Shown piece after piece: positions 22,797 through 33,654 of a stretch of DNA of 64,000 nt. This DNA comes from Pseudo-nitzschia pungens. Its lineage: Eukaryota; Bacillariophyta; Bacillariophyceae; Bacillariales; Bacillariaceae. Within the stretch, counting starts at the first letter, position 1. Every line of letters begins with the position of its first letter. The translations under genes were made by a program, and so were the position numbers. Location of the stretch: NCBI GenBank assembly GCA_037355855.1, contig CM074766.1:372001-436000 (forward strand). The letters run 5' to 3'. The notes under the pieces are model-generated. The model was not told the origin of the DNA and ran no database searches. It was given only the letters and a program-made list of their open reading frames with translations.

Positions 22797-24662
22797 GGGA
22801 GCGGATCGATTCATTCATTCCCTCGATTCGATTCGATTCGAGGCGGACGGGCGGACGAACTCAAAATCGTTTTGGACTTTCTCGAATGGCATTGCGTTCC
22901 TTTCTAAAACCACCACTAGACTACACTGGATATAATAATACATGCATTGATTGACCTTTTGTTCCACCTCTTTTCCGCGCCTTGTTTCGATTGGGATGCG
23001 CTTTGGTCCAACCAGTTCCCGGTTGTTGGTTGGTTGTGGTTTCGTCCCTTTCGTTTCGATCCGACGACTCTCCTTTTCGCAAAAGGATGTCGCCCGGGAC
23101 CCGAAACCATGGCATTAGGAACCAGCGGTCGGGGCTTTCCGGGACCTTCCCATGGGACTTGTCTTGCCGAATGCTAGTGCAAATCTATGAAAACGTATTT
23201 GCGCGATCGAACCGGATGGGACTTTCCGGGCCAATCAATAGATATAGTCGAAACGAACGGTCCGCATTCGTGCCACAAGTTCAGATCTACGAGAAACTAT
23301 TTTGTATTCAAGTACGTCCCTCGACCCACATGATGGATAAGTCTGGTGTTTTGGACCGCAACAAGTGCAGGCAGTACGTTCCCCGGATCTCCGAAAAGGA
23401 CGTACGTGTACCTGCCTTGCCAATCGAAACAAATGAATAGGCCAAACAAACCGTCCACACCACGGATATCTACGTAGATTTCTGAGAAAAAGATAGGGAC
23501 ACTCGGCATTTTGCCACCGCGTGGAACTCGCATTATCGATCAGGTGTCCCAGCAAACTGTGCAGACTAACTATGTTCATAGATCCGGGAGAAACTAGATT
23601 CGTTCGTTGTCCAACTCGAATACAGGCAACTAACTTCTTGGCTTGCTAATTGTAATGACTCGTTGAAACGAACCGTTTCCAAAAGCTATTGACTATTGAC
23701 ATGTAAGTGTACTAGATTCATAGGAATAGAATAAAATTTTCCCACTGTGAGGGACATGCCTCACCAATTCGTAGCGACGGTCCAAACAACCTATCTGGAC
23801 CATTATTTATATATCTATTAGATCTATGAGGAATTTTAGACCGTTAGTAGTAGTCCATAGTTCTCGACTCTTTCAAATTTCGAACAATCGATCAAACACG
23901 GCGATGGGAGGAAGTTTGGAATTCCAAACTCCCGGTTCACTCCCCCTTTGCATTCGCTATTAGGACGATAAACAAATTGTAGCAACTACGAACTTCCCGA
24001 AAATTGTTTGGGAGATATCGTCACCAAAAAGAAAGAACCCCATATCTTGTATGTGCTACTTGATTGCTTGGAGAGAAGCTGAACCTCCAGGTGCAACTCA
24101 TTTGTCATTCCGCTCTTCCAAACAACACAATGAAACAGACGAAAGACTGATTCGAGGACCGATCCAAAAACCGTCACAGACATAAAATCGAAAGAAGAAA
24201 TCCAATTCCTACTAGTTATGTTCCGAGAATTGTCATCTCTATTCCTTCTCTAGTATTATAGTACATAGATTGCTGCTTCGGTCCCATGGCATTTGATTCT
24301 GTTCCCACCGTACCGTAGACAGCTAACCTCAGATACAATAAATAATTCCAGGAATGAATCCGTAGCCCGCTTGCGGTTGTGGTTTTGTTCCCTAAAATAA
24401 TCAATAATACTATTGGTGTGGTGTAGTGGAGTTGCTTGCGCGCAGCGACGATTGCGCTCTCTCTCGACCGCAACACGCCACGACACACAACACAACATAA
24501 CACAACACACAACTTAACATACCGAACGAACACATCCATAGTGATGCATTCCTCCGTCATGTCACGTCACGTTACCCATCAATAACATTATCATAGCATC
24601 ACCATCATCATCATCTCCAACATTTTCGTTCTCGCGATGGCTCGTTCTCGATGATTCTTTGT
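22797..24662. other. Intergenic, no supported gene
   Basis: This lies between the convergent GH16 and psaE genes. There are only short ORFs. Recurrent short phrases such as GATCTACGAGAAACTA / GATCCGGGAGAAACTAG (23285, 23580) and GGGACTTTCCGGG (23218) suggest old internal repeats. ACAACACAACA-type simple sequence lies at 24483-24512, followed by ATCATC runs. Confidence 0.4.
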
Positions 24663-24962
24663 TTACTCTTCGACCGGCTCGATTTCGTCCATGGCGTAGT
24701 TGTTGGTGTTGACGCCGGCGTAGTTGACGCTTTCGAATCGGACCGCAACAGGGTATCGGACGGCGGACTTGTCGGCGGCGACGACATTTCCGATTTGGTT
24801 GTACCAGTAGGATTCCTTGCGGAGGATGCGGACCTTGTCTCCACGCTTGAGGGCGAGTGCGGTGGTGGAAACGGCTCCCTGGCTCAGTTGAGCGGGGGCA
24901 AAGGCCGAGACCGAAACGGCGAGGAGGAGGAAGGCGAAGAGGGACTTGATGGCGGCGAACAT
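24663..24962 (-). CDS. psaE: Photosystem I subunit IV (PsaE), nuclear, plastid-targeted
   Basis: PsaE is the stromal PSI subunit that supports ferredoxin docking and cyclic electron flow. The protein has 99 residues from the ATG at 24962; the frame is open upstream but that part is low-complexity and unlikely coding. Residues 1-19 form a signal peptide ([19 protein letters not shown]), followed by AFAP at 20-23. This is the diatom bipartite plastid signal with the essential Phe, and then a Ser/Thr transit region. The mature part from about residue 39 is [20 protein letters not shown], followed by [20 protein letters not shown] and [11 protein letters not shown], a full-length SH3-like PsaE. 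In most sequenced diatoms psaE is in the plastid genome, so a nuclear copy with a presequence indicates endosymbiotic gene transfer or duplication. Its single short exon fits a recent transfer. Confidence 0.96.
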   Translation of the reverse strand: MFAAIKSLFAFLLLAVSVSAFAPAQLSQGAVSTTALALKRGDKVRILRKESYWYNQIGNVVAADKSAVRYPVAVRFESVNYAGVNTNNYAMDEIEPVEE

Positions 24963-25943
24963 GGTGGAAATAACTTTGTGTCGATCGATAGAGACTGGAC
25001 TATGTTGTAGTAGAAGGGAGGATGAGAGATGGGTTGCAGGCATGCACGCAGGAATACAGGAATACACGCATCTACAGCAACAAGTACTTGTGCTTCTACT
25101 ACAACTACAACGATCTCGATGTGTTTGGTAACGTCCTACACACCTACGTACTCGTACGACTCCGGATGCCCCCGGTACAAGTACAATCGCTTCCGCAGCG
25201 GCACTACGAGAACCTGCCGCATATTCAAAGGAGCGGTACATAGTCTACAGTAACATACGCAATTCGTAGCACACCGAAAAGACCCGGCACGTCTTGCCGA
25301 GCTTCCCGGAAGATACATTCAACTTGACGAATTCACGTTCAACTTGCGAGTATCGCATCGTATCGTTCTCTTTGTGTATTACTTCGTACCTGGTAAGGTT
25401 TATTCGTACCTTAAAAGCCAAGTTGACGGCAACGAATGGAGGAAATGTTGTGCTGGCGTGCGTTTTCCAAAAGACACGAACCGAAACATGGAATCAGGAA
25501 TCTCGTGTTCTTGTTTTTACTGGAATTAAAGCCTTAACTCTAATACATAGTAGATTGTAATGAATATGATTTCGATTCGAAAATAGGACTTTGGTACATA
25601 TGTACATATGTCATACTTCATATGTACAATTTCAATTCAATATCATACTTACTCATAGTACCTAAGATCCTACGTGTGTGATGCGTGAGTCGGAATGGAA
25701 GCAAGACCCATCGCTCGCGCTCACTCTCGCAAGGCGTGCATCATTCGTCGATTTTCATTTTTTATTCCCTCTCTTTTTTTTCTGAATTTCCGGATTGATT
25801 TGCACTGCGAGTAACCTTACGGTAAATTACCGGTATGCATTTGTGATTTCGAGATTTGTGAATTAAGCAACCGTACCGGTACCTAGAGGTTGCCTTGCTG
25901 GCACGAAGCACTGTAAACGACTCTCCAGGAATCCCCCCCAACA
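24963..25943. other. Divergent promoter region of psaE and the RNA helicase
   Basis: About 980 bp between divergently transcribed genes. It includes CATATGTACATATG-like palindromic sequence (25600-25625), TTACGGTAAATTACCGGTA (25813-25831) and GTACCGGTAC (25873-25882). No gene supported; short ORFs only. Confidence 0.45.
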
Positions 25944-28900
25944 ATGGGCCGATACAACAACAAGCGGACGCAGGCGGCCGCTCAGGCGGCCAAGAACACT
26001 CCATCCCGCGCTCGTTTTTCCAAGGGTCCGCCCAACCAATCGGCGTCCCGCGGCAGAAAGCCCCCGCGGAAGGAGGAACCCCCGCCCAAGACCAAGTCCC
26101 GGGGAATCGGGGGAGGAGCGACACCGAGCAGCAACAACAATCGCTCGCGCCGGGGAAGAGGGAATCCCCAGACGACGGCCCGGGTCATCGACAAGATCCA
26201 AAACCGTGTGGGAAACAGCAACGCAACAACGACGACTGCTGCTGCCTCCACTGCGTTGGGCGCCGTTTCCTCTTCGACCGGAAACTCCAAACCGACGGAA
26301 GTGGCGCTCAACAATCTCGACGTGTCCAAGCTCGACGTCGTGGCGGTATCGAACGAAACACAGAACCTCATCTCGGACCTGTTGCGAGAGCTGGGAGTCG
26401 TTGGCGGAACAGGAACGGGAACAATTGCCCATCGCAAAGAGAGCAGCGGCAGCAGCAGCAACAAAAATTCCAAACAAGACAAGAATACGAACACGAACAC
26501 GAAGCCACAAGGGATGAATCCCAATGCAACCGAATTTGAATACAACCCTTTACCCGCCATTGTTCCGGAAGAGGACGATGCAGAAGAGTGCGACGAAAGC
26601 GACAACAATCACGATCGCGACAGCGACGATTCCGCCGATGACGACGACAATGATGGCTGCTACGGCTTTGTGGAAGACTCCCACGCCCGCAATTTCGGAC
26701 CTTCCGCCAATGTCGAGGGATTGTACGAGTACGGGGAAGGCGGCGACGACGACCACGACGATCCCGAAAGCGCCGCCGAGCTCCAGCGCGTGTTAGTGGC
26801 CTCTCGCCGCCGCAAGGAGGAACGGAACCGCGAGGCGAATCCCCCTCCGACTGCAGGCGGCGACGATCTGGAAAACGACGACAATTGCGATGATGAGGAT
26901 GGCGACGAGTTCGATGATCGTGACAGTGATGGCGATGGTGATGGTGAGGACGCGGACTCCGAGCCGGACCGGAATACCAAAAAGGGCAACGGCGAAATCG
27001 ATGCCGAGGCGCTCGCTTCCGATCCCACCTTCTGCCACCTGACGCAGACCCTGTCGTTTTCTTATTCGCAGGCGGCACAGGCCTGCCGGGCCATTGAATG
27101 CTGGGAAACCGATCTGCAGTCCGGGGAGGAGACCACCAACAATAATAAGAATAACAATGGCAATAACAACAAATCCGAAACCGACCAAGACGAAGACGAT
27201 CGCCGCCTCGAGCTGGCCATGGATTGGCTCTGCCTGCACCTGGCCCAGAACCATCTCGAGGCGGGATTTCGTCCGAATGCGAACGCAAAGGCCAACGCCA
27301 ACAACGGTGCCGCACTGGGCAAGCAGTCGTCCTCGACTTCCACCAAGATCAGGGCCGTCTCCCATCCCTCCATTTCCGTGATTTCCAAGCCGATCGCCGA
27401 GCAGGCCAAGGAATGGGCCGCCGCGGTAGCACTGCAGGAGCGGACGCTCCGGTTTCTGCGGCTGGGGTTTCACCGCTCGGACATTGTGGCTGTCCTGGAC
27501 CGCTGCGGCGGCGCCGGAAACACCGGCAACGTCACGGACGATACCGCGCTGCCCGCGCTCCTGGCTCAGCTGCAGGATGCCGACAACGCTGAAGCGGACG
27601 TGACAATAAATGTGAAAATGAACGCGGAAGCAGAAGCGGAAGATGCTTCCAAATCCCAAACCAGCGCATCGCTTCGGCAACATGGAAAAGACGAACGGGA
27701 CCAGGAACTGGAGGCCTTGCGGGCCATTTACGACGACCGCCTGACGGTGGTCTACGCGGACGGGAGCCGCAGCACGGGATCGTCGATGGAAGACGACGAC
27801 GAAAACGATGAAAACGACGAACGCGTTCCGGAGCGCTACGTCATCGGCCTCGATCCGGTGGCCCCCCTCGGACCTACCGAGGAGTCCTTCCTCCACGTGC
27901 TCCTCCGCGATTCGTACCCCGCAAAGCGGCCCCCGTTGTTGATGCTGACGACGGTCCCGTCCCTGCCGCCGTCCCTTTTGAGAACCATTCACTGCAATCT
28001 GGGAAAGCGCGCATGGGAAGTTCTGGGACTGAACGACGAAGACGATATCGTAGGCTGCCCCGTCGTCTTTGAGCTCGTCTCCTATCTGGAGGAAGAACTC
28101 CCGGAGCTGCACGCGGCATTTTTGCGCGAGCAGCGCCGCAAGGAATTCGAGGCGGAGCAGGCACGAATGCTCCGGCAGCAGCAGCAACAGGACGCATCGC
28201 TGGACATCATTGACTACGACCTGCAGGAGATGATTGCCCAGGGCGGAGGTGGACGCCGGCAAAAGGCCAAGCTCCGGGCCGCGCAGAAGGCCTACGATCG
28301 ACCCGAGCAGCAGCAGCGCCTCCTGGAACAGTACCAGCGCCGGCAGGACGCTCGGATCAAGATCGCGCAGACCCACAACAAGGCGTCGACCGTCCGGGCT
28401 TCCCACGCCACTCAGGCAATCCTGAAGCGACAGAACCAGATCGTGGAGGAGGAGGCCGAATCGGCGGCCCGGAAAGCCATGAACGAGGCCTTTCGCAACG
28501 GAGCGTCCACCGAGGAGGCCAGGGCCGCGGCGCAGGCCGCAAGGATCGAAGCGTTCAAGGCACACGGAGTGGAATGGTCCGGAGAAAACGGCGACAGCGA
28601 GGAGCAGCAAGAGGAAAAGAAGGGAGAGTCCGAGGAGGGAACCCCCGAATCGTCCGAAAGCAACCACGAGGAGCCGGAAGAAAACTCATCGACGGGACGG
28701 GCACCCCGTCCGACCAAAGCCTCATCCGAATTTATGGAACGCCTCCGGAAGTCCGCTCCCGAGTCGGGGTCTTCCGATTCGATAAAAACGGAACTCGATT
28801 CGGTGGGACAGTCGCAGCAGCAGGAAACCTCTGCGTCCAGGGCCGGGCGGCCGACGCCAAACACGTCCGCCTTTATGGATCGCCTCCGAGAAATGTACGA

Positions 28901-31900
28901 AACAGCCGCCCGCGCGAAGCAAGGAAAGAACGCCAATGACGACGAAGAGAAAGAGGCCGATAACACAAAGAGCAACAAGGACAACAAAACGAAGAATAGA
29001 TCGTCCGGCAGCACTCGGCTCGAAGGATACCATCTCGACGACAACATCCCTTCGGCGGACGAACCCGAGATCAATCTTCCGCGACCCGTGGCTGTACCCT
29101 CCGGGGAGCTGGCGGTGGTCATGCAGGATATTATCAAGCAGCAGGAGCACCAGCCGTGGTTGGTCTCCTCCGAAGCCCGGGCTCCGACTACCACTTCCGA
29201 GCGCGTCACCGTATCTACCAACCAAAAGAAACGCGAGCGAGATATAAGCGACCGTCTCCGCAAGGAGCTGGTGCGAAAGCGGAAACTAGCGAGTGAGTGG
29301 GCCGAATCCCACCCCGAGAAGGAGGAAGGAGCAAGCTCCATAGCCAAAGCTAAATCCAAGAAGCGCGGGAAACAAGACGAAACATTCACTCCGCAACGGT
29401 TTCACGAAATGATGACCGCGAGACAGCGGTAAGTTATTGTACAGTGATATTCTACCATTTGTTTAGTATCCTGTGCCGATGCAGACATAGATGCTAGAGA
29501 TTGCGAAAATTGTTTGTTATTCTTACTGACAATGCATTGGCGTGTGTGCTTCATTATTGTGCGGGCTCAGTCTCCCTGCATTTCAACTGAGAGACGAACT
29601 TGTTCAAACCATCGACAGGAACCAAATCACAGTCATTGCTGGAGCCACGGGTTGCGGAAAGGTGCGTTGGAGCAGGTAAACGAAGATAGAGAGGATGGAG
29701 TTCGGAATCGTCTTCTCATGTGCTTATTCTATTATTTCGTCTTGATTGTGTTCCGCGACAGACCACACAAGTCCCACAGCTCGTGCTTGACGATCTTATC
29801 GAACGGGGACTGGGAGCAGCCACCAACATGATCGTGACGCAGCCCCGTCGGATCTCGGCCATTGGTGTGTCGGAGCGCGTTGCGCAGGAACGATGCGAAA
29901 AAGTCGGCGAGACGTGCGGGTATTCCATTAAGCTCGAGAAGAAGATGTCTGCGAGGACGAGGCTGCTGCTTTGCACTACCGGCGTGTTGTTGCGACGGCT
30001 GCAGTGCGATCCTGACCTGGCGTCTGTCTCACACATTTTTGTAGACGAAGTCCATGAACGCGACCTGAACACGGGTGCGTTGCATTGTAACTACAGAAAT
30101 TGCGAATGACTCGGGATAATCCTTTCGTGGATGCACAGTTGGGTCTGATCCTTATCTCACCTTTTTGTTTGTTTGTGCCGATTCCGATTCCAATTCCAAT
30201 TCCGTTTGCAGACTTTTTGATCATCATCCTCAAAGATCTCCTAGGCGAGACGGAAGAACCTCAAACTTGTTCTCATGAGTGCCACGCTCAACGCGGACTC
30301 CTTTTCGAATTATTTTGGTGGATGCCCCGTGGTATCAATCCCCGGCCGAGCACATCCCGTACAGGAACACCGGCTCGAGGACATTCTCGAGCTTACCGGT
30401 TATCAGGTTGAAGAAGATAGCGATTACGCGCTCAAAACTGGACCTAACAAACCGGCAAAGATATCCAAATCGGTTCTCCGCCGCCTCTATTACCCAAAAT
30501 ACAGCAAGGAGACCATTCATTCGTTGTCGATTGTGGACGAAAACGTCATCAATTACGAGCTTCTGTCGGAACTCTTGGAACACATTTCCCTGAACCAGGG
30601 CGATGGTGCGATTCTCGTCTTTTGCCCCGGCTTTCAGGAGATCCAAAAAACGATAGAGGAAATGTATAAAAAGGAATACTTCCAGGGTCCAAACGTAGTC
30701 ATCTATCCCTTGCATTCGTCACTGTCCACGGACGAACAGGTTGCCATCTTTGAAGTGCCGCCTCCGGGTGTCCGAAAAATTGTCGTATCGACGAGTAAGT
30801 CGGCATCTCTATTGTGTCGCATCAAGCATCAATAAGCGCATGTCTTGCAACACAATCCAGAACTATCGCATGCATTCTAACCCTTTTTGTTGACTTGTAT
30901 GCACCAACAGATATTGCTGAAACATCCATTACAATCGAAGATGTTGTGTTTGTAGTGGATACTGGAAAGGTCAAAGAAAACAGGAGAGACGAAGTCAATG
31001 AAACACCGACGCTAGAGGAGTGCTGGGTGAGGTAAGTTCGTTCGGTTCGCATGCCATGCGCAATTACAAAGTCATGCCGGTTTGTTTCTTACTTCCACCG
31101 TTGCCTTTCCATTACAGTCGTGCTTCTGCGAAACAACGAAGAGGACGGGCAGGGCGAGTACGGCCGGGCATTGCGTATCACATGTATTCGAGGTGAGTTT
31201 CGAGTGGGAAGGAAAAATGCGAATGATTATCGTGCTTTTGCATTTAGATTAAAAGAAGTTTCTGACACTTGCGGTCTGTGCGGCAGTCACACGCACGACG
31301 ACGATATGTTGGAATATCAGCTGCCGGAGATGCTCAGGGTCGGGATCGAAGACTTGGTGCTCCAGATTCTCATTCTGGATCTCGGTGAGCCAACGTCCTT
31401 TTTGAAAAAAGCACTGGATCCGCCGTCGAATCTGGCGCTCTCCAACTCGCTGAGGCTCCTCGAGGAGCTCGGAGCCGTCGATTGCCAATGGAAAAATCGA
31501 AAGAACAGTTTGGCTTTTTCGAGCGTCAAGGACAAAGAAAAGGAGGAAGAAGACCTTGAGGTGTCGAGTGAGCTAACCGCGCTTGGCTTTCACTTAGCGA
31601 CGCTGCCAGTGGATCCCCGGGTCGGAAAAATGATGATCTACGGTGCCCTGTTTGGTTGCGTAGATCCACTCCTGACCTTTGCAGCAGCCATGTCCGCAAG
31701 GAGTCCGTTCGTGTCTCCGTTCGATCAGCGAGAGCAAGCCGACGAGGCCCGAAAAACGTTTTCCGTGGCGGGTAGCGATCACCTGACGATACTGAACGCG
31801 TTCAATCAATGGTCGGAGCTTCGTCGATCCAAGGGGAATCGTGTGGTGAACGAGTTTTTGAAAGACAATTTCCTCGGTCGCCTGACGCTGTTTCAGATGG

Positions 31901-32805
31901 AAGACCTGCGAAAGCAGTTCCATTCGTTGCTGATCGACATTGGATTTTTGCCGAAGAAATTTCGGTTAAAGGACATGGACCATGCCTGCAACGATAACTC
32001 GGAGAACCAGGGCCTCATCAAAGCGATTCTTTGTGCCGGGCTCTATCCGAACATCATTGTCGCTCCGCGGACGGCCGTCGCGCGGCCGGGAGTCGCGCCC
32101 AAAAAGAGCGACAAGAAGGTGGGTGAACACGCGTTTCGCAGCCACACCAAGGGAGAGGTCTACCTGCACCCCAGCACCATTGCCTTTGACGAATCCATTC
32201 TGGACAGTCGGTACTGTTGTTACTACGAGCTGATACGGACGAGCAAGACTTACGTGCGGGACTGCACTACAGTCAGCCCCTTCGCACTGCTGTTGTTTGG
32301 TGGCACCCTGGAGGTCTTCCAGACCCACGGGATCTGTTCCGTCGACGGCTGGCTCAAGTTTCGGATCGATGCCAAACCTGCTACGCTGATCAAGTACCTC
32401 CGAGGAAAAATGGAGCGCCTTCTTTTCCAGAAGATTGTTTCCCCGCAAGAGGACGTGATCGAGAGCGAAGAGGGCCGGGCCCTGATCCAATCCATCAGCC
32501 GCCTCTTCGAAGCCGAGGAGCACCAGCGGAAGCACGGGGCGGCCGGGATGCCGGACCGCAGCGGGGGAGAAATCGTCCGTCCCTGGACTGGGATCGAGGG
32601 AGAAAACGAACGCATCCGCGCGATCCAAGAAGAAACAAATCGACGAAATCGGAATGGGGATTCGCGACGTCCACGACACCACCAAGGGAACAGTGACACG
32701 AGTCGTGATTCCAGTGGTTCTGGTCGCGGCGAAGGACGAGGTGGCGGAGGACGAGGGGGAAGAAGAGGCGGCAGGTCCGGGAGAGGTCGCGGATCGAGAC
32801 GATGA
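25944..32805 (+). CDS. DEAH-box RNA helicase, DHX57/DHX29-like, seven exons
   Basis: Exons: 25944-29428, 29571-29661, 29762-30074, 30212-30794, 30911-31031, 31118-31192 and 31248-32805, all with GT-AG introns and a product of about 2074 residues. The long N-terminus is acidic and Asn/Asp-rich, with a UBA-like helix block (LAMDWLCLHLAQNHLEAGF, about 420). It is followed by an RWD domain (about 582-729, QELEALRAIYDDRL). Helicase motifs follow: GATGCGKTTQ (I, about 1186), TQPRR (Ia), DEVHERD (II; Val replaces Ala of DEAH), MSATLN (III), ILVFCPG (IV), VVSTNIAETS (V) and QRRGRAGR (VI). HA2 and OB-fold regions follow, and an RGG-rich tail (SGRGEGRGGGGRGGRRGG). UBA plus RWD favours DHX57; related DHX29 acts in 40S scanning. 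In exon 4 the frame shifts by +1 between ILKDLL and RRKNLKLVLMSATLN (about 30238-30246), so one extra base is present: an assembly indel or a true lesion. Confidence 0.92.
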
Positions 32806-33650
32806 TGAGACAGAAGGTAGAGGAAGCATCGATACACTGTTGGGGAAAACTGCTAATCCAGTTACGCACGAATCGACAGAAGAAAACGACTACAGTGTCT
32901 TTGTAGCTGTTACAAGCAATGTTTGGAAGCCGGTGGAAGCATATTATTATGAACCTGTGTCTCTCCTTACAGTTTACATCACTGATTTCTGAATCATACT
33001 GAGCAACCATTGAGGTTTTTTCCTATTTCTCATGGGAACTCTACAAAAATGAGCACTGCATCCCATATCCATTTGCTTGTTTGAATCCCGAAAACAGAGG
33101 GAGCAAAGAAAGAAGATATAATTTTGGCACGAACCTCTCTAAAACAATAATTCAACAAGACGAGCTACTCCACAAACACACACACACACACTTGTCGCAA
33201 CTTTTACTTCAAAAGTACGTACTACTACCACTAGTTCTAGTAATACCAGCAGAATGGATAAGAGAATAAAACCTTACTACTGATATTGAGAGTTTTCTCT
33301 GCATTTCTTGCAGTGAAAACTTGATGATTGACGTCACACGTTATTATTACTATTAGAATTCGGGTAATATTTTTTGTTTTTTTGTTGATTTGGGCGTAAG
33401 CCGAGGAAGCGCAATTGCGTCGCATCAATCAAAAAAGAACGACTTTCCTACTTCACATCATCATTCCGCCGTCAAGCTGTCATCAGTTACATACAAGTAA
33501 GTTACTTGTTGGTCCAAGGGATACAAACCTCACGGCAAGCAACACGTGAAAGTCATCACAACAAAGCGAATAAATTCCACACAGCAAACGCCTTGGACCA
33601 TCCAAACGAATCGAATCGAAGAGTAAGTTACGGAACAGAATGGCAAAACG
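32806..33650. other. Intergenic between helicase and Mg transporter
   Basis: The frame across 32654-32992 is a shadow. It holds a CA repeat (33174-33190), a TGACGTCA palindrome at 33329-33336, and the promoter and leader of the Mg2+ transporter. No gene. Confidence 0.5.
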
Positions 33651-33654
33651 ATGA
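33640..33654 (+). promoter_or_regulatory. Minimal upstream ORF overlapping the Mg transporter start
   Basis: ATGGCAAAACGATGA encodes a 4-residue peptide (MAKR) whose TGA stop overlaps the main ATG in the form ATGA. Such stop-start overlap could allow termination-reinitiation control of the transporter. Position and overlap are seen directly; regulation is inference. Confidence 0.4.

Noticed and set aside
26793..28667. 624-codon minus-strand ORF opposite the helicase
   Set aside because: Antisense shadow of the GC-rich first helicase exon; no domain, while the plus strand has RWD and continuity with helicase motifs.
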